The position numbers and the translations under genes are program-made. This document shows, piece after piece, positions 24,892 through 33,779 of a stretch of DNA of 64,000 nucleotides (positions are counted from its first letter, which is position 1; every line of letters starts with the position of its first letter). Source of the stretch: Xenophilus sp. Marseille-Q4582 (GTDB taxonomy: Bacteria; Pseudomonadota; Gammaproteobacteria; Burkholderiales; Burkholderiaceae_C); contig NZ_CAKAKO010000007.1 of NCBI RefSeq assembly GCF_916700565.1, forward strand, positions 1 through 64,000, in the 5' to 3' direction. Under the pieces are notes generated by a model, which was not told the DNA's origin, did no database searches, and saw only the letters and a program-made list of their open reading frames with translations.

Positions 24892-25776
24892 TCAGACGTG
24901 GTCGGTGGCGTTGCCGGCCGGCGCGGCCGCCGCGCCGCCGCTGTCGCCCTGCCGCGGCTCCTCGAAGCGGCGGTCGCGCACCCATTTGGTCGCCACCCAC
25001 TTCTCGCCGGCCAGCACCGGGCAGCCCGCATGGCGCGTGCGCGTGGTCGGGTAGGGGCGGTCGTAGGCAAAGAACACGGCCGTGCCGCGCCGCGGCGCCA
25101 CTTCCAGGTTCACGTCGGTGAAGGCCGTGCCGCCGCCCTCTTCGGGCTCGTTCAGGTACAGCAGCACCGTGGCCACGCGCTGGGCGGCGTCCTTGACCGG
25201 CTCGCCGGCTTCCAGCTTGCGGGCCAGGTAGGAGAAATAGTCGTGATGGGGCTTGTACTCGTGGCCCACGCCATAGCGCAGCACCTGCAGGCCTTCGCCC
25301 CAGTCCGCGGGCCAGGCCAGGAAGCGCTCCAGGCGCCGCTCGATGCGTTCGATCAGTGCGGTCTCGCCGCGGCGGAAAAAGGTGCCCTGGCTGGTGCGCA
25401 CCGAACTGTGCGAAATCTCGCCGGTCACCACGTCGGCCACCGTGGTGGGCGCCAGCCGGCCGCGCGCCGATTCGATGAGCGCCTCGCACTCCTCGTCGGA
25501 CAGCATGTTGCCCACCACCAGCAGCTTGGGCAGCGGCATGGACAGCAGCACATGCACTTCGCGGTCGCCCACGTCCAGCGTGGTGCGGTTGCGGAAATTC
25601 GGCGAGGGCGTGGGCGCGGCCGGGAACAGCCGCCGGCCCAGAGCCTCCTCGACGGCGCGGATGGCGACTTCGCCGTCCCACCCCGAGCCCATGCACGCCT
25701 CCAGCAGCTGATCGACGTTTTCGCCGGCCTCGTGCCGCTGACGCACCCATTCGCCCAGGGCCGACAGGTCGCTCAT
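24892..25776 (-). CDS. 2OG-Fe(II) oxygenase, prolyl 4-hydroxylase-like
   Basis: A 294-aa dioxygenase. The first 60 residues are a small helical region (EWVRQRHEAGENVDQLLEAC). The catalytic double-stranded beta helix holds the iron triad His177-x-Asp179 (YKPHHDYF) and His249 (TRTRHAGCPV), with Lys259 (GEKWVATKW) as the 2-oxoglutarate anchor. The layout is that of P4Hc proteins, which hydroxylate prolines in peptides; bacterial members can target EF-Tu. The ATG at 25776 was chosen over the longer frame to 25875, which lacks homology. The protein target is unknown. Confidence 0.88.
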   Translation of the reverse strand: MSDLSALGEWVRQRHEAGENVDQLLEACMGSGWDGEVAIRAVEEALGRRLFPAAPTPSPNFRNRTTLDVGDREVHVLLSMPLPKLLVVGNMLSDEECEALIESARGRLAPTTVADVVTGEISHSSVRTSQGTFFRRGETALIERIERRLERFLAWPADWGEGLQVLRYGVGHEYKPHHDYFSYLARKLEAGEPVKDAAQRVATVLLYLNEPEEGGGTAFTDVNLEVAPRRGTAVFFAYDRPYPTTRTRHAGCPVLAGEKWVATKWVRDRRFEEPRQGDSGGAAAAPAGNATDHV

Positions 25777-25920
25777 GGCCGGCCCTCCCCCGCCTTCGCC
25801 AGGCCGGACGCCCTGCCGGCCAGTCCCGCCACAGCCCTCGGCCCAGCGGCGCCGCGGTGTATCAAACCCCTGCATGAACGGAATGGGACCACGATGATTC
25901 CTCGGACGATCTTTGCCAGA

Positions 25921-25937
25921 GCCGAGCGAGGCTCGGC
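25921..25937. other. 7-bp hairpin in the 250-bp gap before the dioxygenase gene
   Basis: GCCGAGC-GAG-GCTCGGC is a perfect stem in the gap 25777-26026 between the rhodanese stop and the dioxygenase start. No T-run follows on either strand. It could be a weak terminator for the rhodanese gene. Nothing else recognisable lies in this gap. Confidence 0.35.
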
Positions 25938-26026
25938 GTTGCGTGACTTCAAGCGCACGCAGTTGTAAGCATTTTCATCATATCGGCCCCCCGGCCAGGC
26001 CGAACTCCGGGGAAGCCGGGGGCGTT

Positions 26027-26458
26027 TCAGTTCTGTCGCCAGGGCAGGCCGTGGAAGCGCCAGCCGCCGCGCCGGCCGCGGTGGCCTTGCGCATCGGCAT
26101 CGCCTTCGAAGCCTTCGAGGATGTTGTAGGCCTCCACGCCCAGTTCGGTGGCGCGGCGTGCGGCCGCGATGGAGCGCACGCCGCTGCGGCACAGCATCAT
26201 TACCTTGGCGCCGGGCGGCACGGCGGCGCGCAGCCCCTCGTCGAAGCCGGGGTTCAGCGCCATCCCGGGCCACTGCTTCCAGGCCAGAGGCACGGCACCG
26301 GGCACCTGCCCCACCCATTCGCGCTCGGCGTCGGTGCGCACGTCGACCAGCACCGCCTGGCCGCCGGCCAGCCACTGCGCGGCCAGTTGCGGACTGATGT
26401 CGCCCGCGTAGCCCTCGGCCGGCCGGGGCTGCTCCAGGGCCTGTTGCGATTCATTCAT
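26027..26458 (-). CDS. rhodanese-like domain protein
   Basis: A 143-aa single-domain rhodanese. It shows AVLVDVRTDAEREWVGQVPG and the active-site loop MMLCRSGVRSIAAA with catalytic Cys. It carries sulfane sulfur between thiols and acceptors such as cyanide or thioredoxin. No signal peptide. AAAGG precedes the ATG at 26458; the longer frame to 26995 is a shadow. The C-terminus is Arg/Gly-rich (GHRGRRGGWRF). It is divergent from the TRAP operon across 262 bp. Confidence 0.9.
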   Translation of the reverse strand: MNESQQALEQPRPAEGYAGDISPQLAAQWLAGGQAVLVDVRTDAEREWVGQVPGAVPLAWKQWPGMALNPGFDEGLRAAVPPGAKVMMLCRSGVRSIAAARRATELGVEAYNILEGFEGDADAQGHRGRRGGWRFHGLPWRQN

Positions 26459-26615
26459 GGAAATGCCTTTCAACAAACTGACAGCCGTGAAGTATTGCAG
26501 TGCATCAAGCGCGGCACGCCCCGGGCACCGGTCCTTTCCTGTCTGCCCCCTGACCTGAACTCGCGCGCCCTGCCGTGGGAGGCGGGTGCCTGGACTGCCG
26601 CGCAGGGCCTGCCAT

Positions 26616-26635
26616 TTTTCACCAGCGGGTGAAAA
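26616..26635. promoter_or_regulatory. 8-bp dyad upstream of the TRAP operon
   Basis: TTTTCACC-AGCG-GGTGAAAA is a perfect inverted repeat about 85 bp upstream of dctP, in the 262-bp divergent region. It is a candidate operator for the TRAP operon. No regulator gene adjoins it. Confidence 0.35.
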
Positions 26636-26720
26636 CCCTCTTGGTGGCGCTGCGCATCGCATCAAAAGTGAATGGCACGGAAGCGTTTGATTTCCGGCTC
26701 TAACGATTGGAGACAGACCG

Positions 26721-27836
26721 ATGACAGACAGCAAGACGACGCCCCGCCGCCGCAGCCTGCTCAAGGGCGCTGCGGTGGCCGCCGGCGCCCTTTCGGTGCC
26801 CATGGTCAGCCAAGCCCAGACTACGACCTGGCGCTTCCAGAGCACTTGGCCGGCCAAGGACATCTTCCATGAGTTCGCGCAGGACTTCGCCAAGAAGGTC
26901 AACGACATGGCGGGCAACCGCCTCAAGATCGACGTGCTGCCCGCGGGGGCCGTGGTGCCGGCCTTCCAGCTGCTGGACGCAGTGGCCAAGGGCACGCTGG
27001 ACGGCGGCCACGGCGTGATCGCCTACTGGTACGGCAAGAACCAGGCGGTGGCGCTGTGGGGCTCGGGCCCGGCCTTCGGCATGGACGCCAACATGGTGCT
27101 GGCCTGGCACAACTACGGCGGCGGCAAGGAGCTGCTGGACGAGATCTACAAGAGCCTGAACATGGACGTGGTGTCCAAGCTCTACGGCCCCATGCCCACG
27201 CAGCCGCTGGGCTGGTTCAAGAAGCCCGTCGCGAAGGTGGAAGACCTCAAGGGCCTGAAGTTCCGCACCGTGGGTTTGGCGGTGGACGTGTTCACCGAGA
27301 TGGGCGTGGCCGTGAACCCGCTGCCCGGCGGCGAGATCGTGCCCGCGCTGGACCGCGGCCTGCTGGACGCGGCCGAGTTCAACAACGCCTCGAGCGACCG
27401 CGTGCTGGGCTTTCCCGACGTGGCCAAGAACTGCATGCTGCAAAGCTTCCACCAGAGCAGCGAGCAGTTCGAGGTGCTGTTCAACAAGACCAAGTACGAC
27501 GCGCTGCCGGCCGAGCTGAAGTCCATCATCGACTACGCCACGCAAGCCGCCAGCGCCGACATGAGCTGGAAGGCCGCCGACCGCTACGCCAAGGACTATG
27601 CCGAGATGCAGTCCAAGCAGGGCGTGAAGTTCTACAAGACGCCCGACGCCATCCTGCGCGCGCAGCTCGCGGCCTGGGACAAGGTGACACAGAAGAAGGC
27701 CGCAGAGAACCCGATGTTCAAGAAGGTGATGGACTCCATGCGCGCGTTCGCCCAGCGCAGCGGCCGCTGGAAGAACGACACCGACATCGACTTCAAGATG
27801 GCCTGGAACCACTACTTCGCGCAGAAGAAGAGCTGA
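26721..27836 (+). CDS. dctP: TRAP transporter solute receptor (DctP/TakP-like)
   Basis: A 371-aa periplasmic receptor. A twin-arginine signal (PRRRSLLKGAAVAAGALSV) is cleaved after SQA near residue 33. The mature body has FQSTWPAKDIFHEFAQDFAK, the YWYGKNQAVALWGSGPAFGM segment and KVEDLKGLKFRTVGLA, typical of the branch that includes TakP (2-oxo acids). A GGAG sequence precedes the ATG. Two strong hairpins follow it before dctQ, which would leave receptor mRNA in excess over the permeases. The probable ligands are 2-oxo or other monocarboxylates. Confidence 0.92.
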   Translation: MTDSKTTPRRRSLLKGAAVAAGALSVPMVSQAQTTTWRFQSTWPAKDIFHEFAQDFAKKVNDMAGNRLKIDVLPAGAVVPAFQLLDAVAKGTLDGGHGVIAYWYGKNQAVALWGSGPAFGMDANMVLAWHNYGGGKELLDEIYKSLNMDVVSKLYGPMPTQPLGWFKKPVAKVEDLKGLKFRTVGLAVDVFTEMGVAVNPLPGGEIVPALDRGLLDAAEFNNASSDRVLGFPDVAKNCMLQSFHQSSEQFEVLFNKTKYDALPAELKSIIDYATQAASADMSWKAADRYAKDYAEMQSKQGVKFYKTPDAILRAQLAAWDKVTQKKAAENPMFKKVMDSMRAFAQRSGRWKNDTDIDFKMAWNHYFAQKKS

Positions 27837-27844
27837 AGGGCCGC

Positions 27845-27917
27845 AAGCGCCCGGGCGGCCCCGCGTGGCCGGGCCCGCCGGGCGCTTTCGCCGAGCGGGG
27901 CGCCCACGGGGCGCCCC
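27845..27917 (+). terminator. two intercistronic hairpins between dctP and dctQ
   Basis: AAGCGCCCGG (27845-27854) pairs with CCGGGCGCTT (27878-27887), followed by a short T-run. GGGGCGCCC-ACG-GGGCGCCCC (27897-27917) follows. Such stems after a TRAP or ABC receptor gene usually stabilise its mRNA or partly terminate transcription. That role is inferred. Confidence 0.6.
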
Positions 27918-27967
27918 TTCGTTCATTCCCCGCCGCGCCCGGCGCGCCCATTGCCGGCCTCCCATCC

Positions 27968-28606
27968 ATGCAGAAACTCTTGCTCGGCGTCGATGCGATA
28001 TCGACCTTCATCGGAAAAGTCGCGGCCTGGGCCGTGGTCGGCCTCACGGTCCTGATCAGCTGGGAGGTGTTCTCGCGCTACGCGCTGAACAACCCGCATG
28101 CCTGGGTGCTGGACGCGCAGATCATGCTCTACGGCACCCTCTTCATGCTGGCCGGCGCCTACACGCTGAGCAAGAACGGCCATGTGCGCGGCGACGTGCT
28201 CTACGGCTTCTTCAGCCCGCGCGCGCAGGCGGGCGTGGACTTCACGCTCTATCTGCTGTTCTTCCTGCCCGGCGTGATCGCGATGACCTGGGCCGGCTGG
28301 ACCTACGCACAGGAATCGCTGGCGATCCGCGAGCAGACCTTCTCGGCCACGCCGCTGCCGCTGTACCCGTTCAAGTTCGTGATCCCGCTGGCGGGCGCCG
28401 TGCTGCTGCTGCAGGGGCTGGCCGAGATCGCGCGCTGCGTCATCTGCCTGAAGACCGGGGCCTGGCCGCGCCGCGGCGACGACGTGGTCGAGGTCGACGT
28501 GGACAAGCTCAAGGAGATGGTGCACGTCAAAGACAGCGACATCGCCGCGCTGGACCGCGAACTGGCGGCGGGCCAGGCCGCCGGCTCCAACCAGGGGAGG
28601 GCCTGA
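27968..28606 (+). CDS. dctQ: TRAP transporter small permease (DctQ type)
   Basis: A 212-aa membrane protein with four predicted helices. The DctQ signature region is LTVLISWEVFSRYALNNPHAW, with MLYGTLFMLAGAYTLSKNGH after it. The C-terminal 45 residues form a charged cytoplasmic tail (VDVDKLKEMVHVKDSDIAAL), longer than usual. It pairs with DctM to drive sodium-coupled uptake of the receptor-bound acid. The dctM ATG follows its stop by three bases. Confidence 0.92.
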   Translation: MQKLLLGVDAISTFIGKVAAWAVVGLTVLISWEVFSRYALNNPHAWVLDAQIMLYGTLFMLAGAYTLSKNGHVRGDVLYGFFSPRAQAGVDFTLYLLFFLPGVIAMTWAGWTYAQESLAIREQTFSATPLPLYPFKFVIPLAGAVLLLQGLAEIARCVICLKTGAWPRRGDDVVEVDVDKLKEMVHVKDSDIAALDRELAAGQAAGSNQGRA

Positions 28607-28609
28607 GCC

Positions 28610-30601
28610 ATGCGCAAGGAACTCTGGTTCGGCTTCTCCATCATGGGCCTGGTGGTCGCCTCGATCATCTGGCTGCTGCTGGGCGTGGAGACCATCACCC
28701 ACGGCCACCTGGGCCTCTTGATGCTCTCGCTGGTGGTGATCGCCATCATGCTGGGCTTCCCCACGGCGTTCACGCTGATGGGCATGGGCATGATCTTCAC
28801 CTGGCTGGCCTACGACCGCGACATCCCACGCACGCTGGACCTCATGGTGCAGGCGGCCTACAAGAGCATGGCCAACGACGTGCTGATCGCCGTGCCACTC
28901 TTCGTGTTCATGGGCTACCTGGTCGAGCGCGCCAACCTGATCGAGAAGCTCTTCAAAAGCATGCACCTGGCGATGGCGCGCGTGCCGGGCTCGCTGGCGG
29001 TGGCCACGCTGGTCACCTGCACCATCTTCGCCACCGCCACCGGCATCGTCGGCGCGGTGGTCACGCTGATGGGCCTGCTGGCCCTGCCGGCCATGCTGCG
29101 CGCAGGCTACAGCACGCCGATGGCGGCCGGCGCCATCACCGCCGGCGGCTGCCTGGGCATCCTGCTGCCGCCCTCGGTGCTGCTGATCCTGTACGGCGCC
29201 ACGGCCGGCGTGTCGGTGGTGCAGCTCTACGCTGGCGCCTTCTTCCCCGGCCTGATGCTGGCCGCGCTGTATGTGGGCTACGTGATCCTGATGGCCAAGC
29301 TCAAGCCGCACTGGGCGCCGCCCCTGTCCGCGGCCGACCGGCAGGTGCAGTTGCCGCCCCAGCTGCAGGCGCTGCCCGCGCGCGGCGAGCAGTACGCGCC
29401 GCGCCAGTTGCTGCAGGCGCTGAAGGGCAGGCGCAATGCCGACGTGCCCACGGGCTACGTGCTGCGCCAGCTCGCGCTGGTGCTGCTGCCGGGCCTGATC
29501 TTCCTGGTGCTGGCCACCGGCACCTGGCGCGCGGTGACCACGGTGCCGGTGGAGGCCGTCTACGACATCCAGCCCATCGGTTTCTCGGGCGAAGGCAATT
29601 CGTCGTCCTCGGGCACCGGCCTGCAGGAGCCGCCTTCTTCCGGCGGCTTGCAGGAACCGCCGCAGGAAGAAGAGGCCGGCGGCGCGCTGCAGGAGCCTCC
29701 GGGAAGCCACACGGAAAGCAGCAGCGGCGTTCAGGAGCCCCCGGGCGCCGAGCGCGCGGCGCCGATCCCCGGTAGCTCCAGCGTGAGCGAGCTCCCTGCG
29801 GCCACGCAGGCCGCTGCAGCAGAGGGCACGACCGCCGCCGAGCGCCAGCCCGCCCCCACCTGGTGGTGGGTGATGTTCGCCGTACTGGGCGCCGCCACCG
29901 CGCTGTTCTACCTGTTCCTGAGCTTCGCCCGGCTCGAGATCTTCAAGATGCTGCTGGGCTCCTTCTTCCCGCTGGTGGTGCTGATCCTGGCGGTGCTGGG
30001 CACCATCGTCTTCGGCCTGGCCACGCCCACCGAGGCCGCGGCCATGGGCGCCGCGGGCGGCTTCCTGCTCGCGGGCGCCTACCGCCGGCTCAACATGGGG
30101 ATGATCAAGGAATCGGTCTACCTCACGGCCAAGACCTCGGCCATGGTGTGCTGGCTCTTCGTGGGCTCGGCCATCTTCTCGGCCGCCTTCGCGCTGCTGG
30201 GCGGGCAGGAGCTGATCGAGCGCTGGGTGCTGTCGATGAACCTCACGCAGCTCGAGTTCATGGTGCTGTCGCAGGTGGTGATCTTCCTGCTCGGCTGGCC
30301 GCTGGAGTGGACCGAGATCATCGTGATCTTCATGCCCATCTTCATCCCGCTGCTGGACCATTTCGGCGTGGATCCGCTGTTCTTCGGGCTGCTGGTGGCG
30401 CTGAACCTGCAGACCGCCTTCCTGTCGCCGCCGGTGGCCATGTCGGCCTTCTACCTGAAAGGCGTGGCGCCCCCGCACGTGACACTGAACCAGATCTTCC
30501 TGGGCATGATCCCCTTCATGGGCATCCAGATCCTGGCCATCGTGCTGCTGTACATCTGGCCGCAGATCGGGCTGTGGCTGCCGCAGCTTCTGTACAAGTA
30601 A
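28610..30601 (+). CDS. dctM: TRAP transporter large permease (DctM type) with repeat insert
   Basis: A 663-aa permease, against about 430 aa for a standard DctM. The N-terminal half has normal helices (ATGIVGAVVTLMGLLALPAM, GGCLGILLPPSVLLILYG) and the C-terminal half resumes at TIVFGLATPTEAAAMGAAGG and ELIERWVLSMNLTQLEFMV. In between, about residues 320-415 form a hydrophilic Gly/Ser/Glu-rich insert holding four spaced LQEPP/VQEPP motifs, then an extra hydrophobic helix (WWWVMFAVLGAATALFYLF). The frame is continuous, so this is a true insert. The insert's role is unknown. Confidence 0.92.
   Translation: MRKELWFGFSIMGLVVASIIWLLLGVETITHGHLGLLMLSLVVIAIMLGFPTAFTLMGMGMIFTWLAYDRDIPRTLDLMVQAAYKSMANDVLIAVPLFVFMGYLVERANLIEKLFKSMHLAMARVPGSLAVATLVTCTIFATATGIVGAVVTLMGLLALPAMLRAGYSTPMAAGAITAGGCLGILLPPSVLLILYGATAGVSVVQLYAGAFFPGLMLAALYVGYVILMAKLKPHWAPPLSAADRQVQLPPQLQALPARGEQYAPRQLLQALKGRRNADVPTGYVLRQLALVLLPGLIFLVLATGTWRAVTTVPVEAVYDIQPIGFSGEGNSSSSGTGLQEPPSSGGLQEPPQEEEAGGALQEPPGSHTESSSGVQEPPGAERAAPIPGSSSVSELPAATQAAAAEGTTAAERQPAPTWWWVMFAVLGAATALFYLFLSFARLEIFKMLLGSFFPLVVLILAVLGTIVFGLATPTEAAAMGAAGGFLLAGAYRRLNMGMIKESVYLTAKTSAMVCWLFVGSAIFSAAFALLGGQELIERWVLSMNLTQLEFMVLSQVVIFLLGWPLEWTEIIVIFMPIFIPLLDHFGVDPLFFGLLVALNLQTAFLSPPVAMSAFYLKGVAPPHVTLNQIFLGMIPFMGIQILAIVLLYIWPQIGLWLPQLLYK
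29621..29743 (+). repeat. LQEPP-encoding repeat inside dctM
   Basis: Four copies of a CTGCAGGAGCCGCC-like unit start at 29621, 29648, 29687 and 29729. They encode LQEPP, LQEPP, LQEPP and VQEPP at residues 338, 347, 360 and 374, separated by Ser/Gly/Glu-rich spacers. Spacing is uneven, so this is a degenerate repeat. Confidence 0.75.
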
Positions 30602-30710
30602 GCGCCGCAACCCCAGGCCGGTCGAGCCCCGCACTCAAAAGGACCGGCGAACCTTTGAGGCTGGCGAAGGGCGAGGTCACTGGTCTGGCCTCGCGTGGTC
30701 TGCAAGACCC

Positions 30711-30770
30711 CGGCGGCCCGGCACAGCCGGTTCCACGGGTGCCCTGGGGGCTTCGCTGCGCTCGCCAGCT
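30711..30770 (+). repeat. dispersed intergenic repeat, partial copy 2
   Basis: This stretch before gor matches the last 60 bases of the copy at 11402-11520, including the identical segment GGGTGCCCTGGGGGCTTCGC. It lacks the 5' hairpin half. The rest of the 222-bp gap holds only the gor ribosome-binding site (TTAGGAGA at 30807-30814). Confidence 0.7.
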
Positions 30771-30823
30771 GGGAAGAACGCGAGCGGGCTACAGTGGCAG
30801 CCCCCTTTAGGAGAACGCTGCCC

Positions 30824-32191
30824 ATGCGCACCCCCTACGACTTCGACCTCTTCGTCATCGGCGGCGGCAGCGCCGGCGTGCGCGCGGCGCGCATGGCCGG
30901 CCAGGCCGGGGCGCGCGTGGCGCTGGCCGAATGCGCCGAACTGGGCGGCACCTGCGTCAACGTGGGCTGCGTGCCCAAGAAGCTCTACAGCTATGCCGCG
31001 GGCTACGCGACCGCCTTCGACGAAGCGCCCGGCTATGGCTGGACGCTGCCCGAGGCGCCGCGCTTCGACTGGGACACGCTCAAGCGCCAGCGCGCCAAGG
31101 AGATCACGCGCCTGAACGGCGTCTACCGCAAGCTGCTGGACGGCGCCGGCGTGAAAACGCTGCAGGGCTGGGCGCAGCTGGAAGACGGCCACACGGTGCG
31201 CGTGGGCGAGGCGCGCCATACCGCGCGCCACATCCTGATCGCCACCGGCGGCATGCCTTCCGCGCCCGACCTGCCGGGCCGCGAGCTGGCCGTGGTGTCG
31301 GACGCGATGTTCGACCTGCCGCGCTTCCCGAAACGCCTGCTCGTCATGGGCGGCGGCTACATCGGCTGCGAGTTCGCCTCGGTCTTCCATGCGCTGGGGG
31401 CCGAGGTGACGCTGGTCAACCGCGGCCCCCACATCCTGAGCGGCTTCGACGACGACGTGCGCGAGGCGCTGGCGCGCGAAATGGGCCGCCAGGGCATCGA
31501 CCTGCGCATGACGGCACAGGTCGAGACGCTGCGGCGCGAAGGCGACCACCTGGTCGCCATGCTCGCGCGCGGGCAGCAGATCGAGGCCGACACGGTGCTG
31601 CTGGCCACGGGCCGCAAGCCCAACACGGCCGGCATGGGCCTGGAAGCGGCCGGCGTGAAGCTGGACGCGCGCGGGGCCGTGGTGGTCGATGCGCAATACC
31701 GCAGCAGCGTGCCTTCGGTGCTGGCCATCGGCGACGTGAGCAGCCGCCTGGCGCTCACGCCCGTGGCGCTGGCCGAGGCCATGGTGGTGGTGGACCAGCT
31801 CTTCGGCAGGAACGAGCGGCGCATGCGCTACGACAACGTGCCCACCGCCGTGTTCACGCATCCCGGCGTGGGCACGTGCGGGCTGACGGAAGCCGCGGCG
31901 CGCGCGAAGTTCGGCGACCAGGGGGTGCGGGTCTTCGCCACCGACTTCAAGGCCCTGCGCCACACGCTCTCGGGCCGCGACGAGCGCACCTTCATCAAGC
32001 TGGTGGTCGAGGCCAAGAGCGACCGCGTGGTGGGCCTGCACATGGTGGGCGCCGAGGCGGGCGAGATCGTGCAGGGCTTCGCCGTGGCCATGAACGCGGG
32101 CGCGACCAAGGCGCAGTTCGACAGCACGCTCGGCATCCACCCCACCACGGCCGAGGAGTTCGTGACGCTGCGCGAACCGATGGCGGGCTGA
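30824..32191 (+). CDS. gor: glutathione-disulfide reductase
   Basis: A 455-aa FAD disulfide reductase that uses NADPH to reduce glutathione disulfide. It has the FAD-binding GGGSAGVRAARMAG, redox cysteines Cys44 and Cys49 in GGTCVNVGCVPKK, the NAD(P)-binding GGGYIGCEFASVF with a following Arg (VTLVNRG), the second FAD motif VLAIGDVSSRLALTPVA, and the active-site His in LGIHPTTAEEF. TTAGGAGA precedes the ATG. It is probably a single gene in the cytoplasmic thiol system. Confidence 0.94.
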   Translation: MRTPYDFDLFVIGGGSAGVRAARMAGQAGARVALAECAELGGTCVNVGCVPKKLYSYAAGYATAFDEAPGYGWTLPEAPRFDWDTLKRQRAKEITRLNGVYRKLLDGAGVKTLQGWAQLEDGHTVRVGEARHTARHILIATGGMPSAPDLPGRELAVVSDAMFDLPRFPKRLLVMGGGYIGCEFASVFHALGAEVTLVNRGPHILSGFDDDVREALAREMGRQGIDLRMTAQVETLRREGDHLVAMLARGQQIEADTVLLATGRKPNTAGMGLEAAGVKLDARGAVVVDAQYRSSVPSVLAIGDVSSRLALTPVALAEAMVVVDQLFGRNERRMRYDNVPTAVFTHPGVGTCGLTEAAARAKFGDQGVRVFATDFKALRHTLSGRDERTFIKLVVEAKSDRVVGLHMVGAEAGEIVQGFAVAMNAGATKAQFDSTLGIHPTTAEEFVTLREPMAG

Positions 32192-32261
32192 GCCGGCGCG
32201 GCAGCGCATGCCGGGCGCGCAGCCCGTCGCCGCCGCCGTCGCCCGGCGGCACAATGCCGCC

Positions 32262-33779
32262 ATGCCCTACATGCCGCCCTTCGTCGCCCCCCTGCGTTTC
32301 ACCGACCCCGCGGCCGCGCTGGCCCAGGTGCGGCACATCTACGACACGGCCATCCAGCACCTGCGCACGTCCATGCAGCGCTTCGTCGCCGGCGAGGACC
32401 TGCCCGGCCGCGTGCGCGCCTGCTACCCCTTCGTGCGCGTGCACACCCACACCAACACGCGGCACGCCACGCCCGTCACCGCCGGCCTGAGCTACGGCTT
32501 CGTGGCCGGCCCGGGCCGCTACGAGACCACGCTCACGCGGCCCGACCTGTTCGCGCGCTATTACGAGCAGCAGTTCCGCCTGCTGCTGGCCAACCACCCG
32601 GTGGAGCTGGAGGTGGGCACCAGCACGCAGCCGATCCCGATCCACTTCTCCTTCGGCGAGAACGACCACATCGAAGGCACGATGAACGCCGCGCGGCGCA
32701 CGCTGATGCGCGAGGTGTTCGACCTGCCCGACCTGGCCGCCATGGACGACGGCATCGCCAACGGCACCCACCGCACCGCCCCCGGCGAGGCCGAGCCGCT
32801 GGCGCTGTTCACGGGCGCGCGCGTGGACTATTCGCTGCAGCGCCTGCGCCACTACACCGGCACCCTGCCCTTCTGGTACCAGAACTTCGTGCTGTTCACG
32901 AACTACCAGTTCTACATCGACGAATTCGTGCGCCTGGGCCACGAGGCCATGGCCGATGAACACAGCGAGTACATCGCCTTCATCGAACCCGGCAACGTCA
33001 TCACGCGCCGGCGCGGCCTGCCTGCCGAGGCGGCGGGCGACTTCACCGAGCTGCTGCACGGCCTGCAGGGCACGCCGCCGGGCCGGCTGCCGCAGATGCC
33101 GGCCTACCACTTGGTGCGCGCCGACCGCAGCGGCATCAGCATGGTCAACATCGGCGTCGGCCCGGCCAATGCCAAGACCATCACCGACCACATCGCCGTG
33201 CTGCGCCCGCATGCCTGGATGATGCTGGGCCACTGCGCCGGCCTGCGCAACACGCAGCAGCTGGGCGACTACGTGCTGGCCCACGCCTACGTGCGCGAGG
33301 ACCATGTGCTCGACGAGGAACTGCCGCTGTGGGTGCCGATCCCGGCGCTGTCGGAGATCCAGCTCGCGCTCGAGGAAGCCGTCGCCACGGTGACGGGCTG
33401 CCAGGGCCCGGAGCTCAAGGCGCTCATGCGCACCGGCACCGTGGCCAGCACCGACAACCGCAACTGGGAGCTGCTGCCCGACAACGAGCCGCAGCGCCGC
33501 TTCAGCCAGAGCCGCGCCGTGGCGCTGGACATGGAAAGCGCCACCATCGCGGCCAACGGCTTCCGCTTCCGCGTGCCCTACGGCACCTTGCTGTGCGTGA
33601 GCGACAAGCCGCTGCATGGCGAGATCAAGCTGCCCGGCATGGCCAACCACTTCTACCGCGAACGCGTGGAGCAGCACCTGCGCATCGGCATGAAGGCGGT
33701 GGAGCTGCTGCGCGGCCAGAACGCGAGCCGGCTGCACAGCCGCAAGCTGCGCAGCTTCGCCGAAGTCGCGTTCCAGTGA
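32262..33779 (+). CDS. amn: AMP nucleosidase
   Basis: A 505-aa enzyme that cleaves AMP to adenine and ribose 5-phosphate. The N-terminal AMN domain includes RVRACYPFVRVHTHTNTRH and YGFVAGPGRYETTLTRP; the C-terminal nucleoside-phosphorylase-like domain includes MVNIGVGPANAKTITDHIAV, VLRPHAWMMLGHCAGLR and AVALDMESATIAANGFRFRV. Length equals that of the E. coli enzyme. I chose the ATG at 32262; a frame from 32208 is open but has no homology. Confidence 0.94.
   Translation: MPYMPPFVAPLRFTDPAAALAQVRHIYDTAIQHLRTSMQRFVAGEDLPGRVRACYPFVRVHTHTNTRHATPVTAGLSYGFVAGPGRYETTLTRPDLFARYYEQQFRLLLANHPVELEVGTSTQPIPIHFSFGENDHIEGTMNAARRTLMREVFDLPDLAAMDDGIANGTHRTAPGEAEPLALFTGARVDYSLQRLRHYTGTLPFWYQNFVLFTNYQFYIDEFVRLGHEAMADEHSEYIAFIEPGNVITRRRGLPAEAAGDFTELLHGLQGTPPGRLPQMPAYHLVRADRSGISMVNIGVGPANAKTITDHIAVLRPHAWMMLGHCAGLRNTQQLGDYVLAHAYVREDHVLDEELPLWVPIPALSEIQLALEEAVATVTGCQGPELKALMRTGTVASTDNRNWELLPDNEPQRRFSQSRAVALDMESATIAANGFRFRVPYGTLLCVSDKPLHGEIKLPGMANHFYRERVEQHLRIGMKAVELLRGQNASRLHSRKLRSFAEVAFQ

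Noticed and set aside
25921-25975. A tRNA-like or small RNA gene before the dioxygenase
   Set aside because: Only one 7-bp hairpin and a weak second pairing are visible; no cloverleaf, terminator or promoter supports an RNA gene.
27923-30634. A 903-aa open frame on the minus strand opposite the TRAP genes
   Set aside because: It is His/Gln/Arg-rich, has no domain, and lies antisense to three well-supported TRAP genes. It is a shadow of high-GC codon use.
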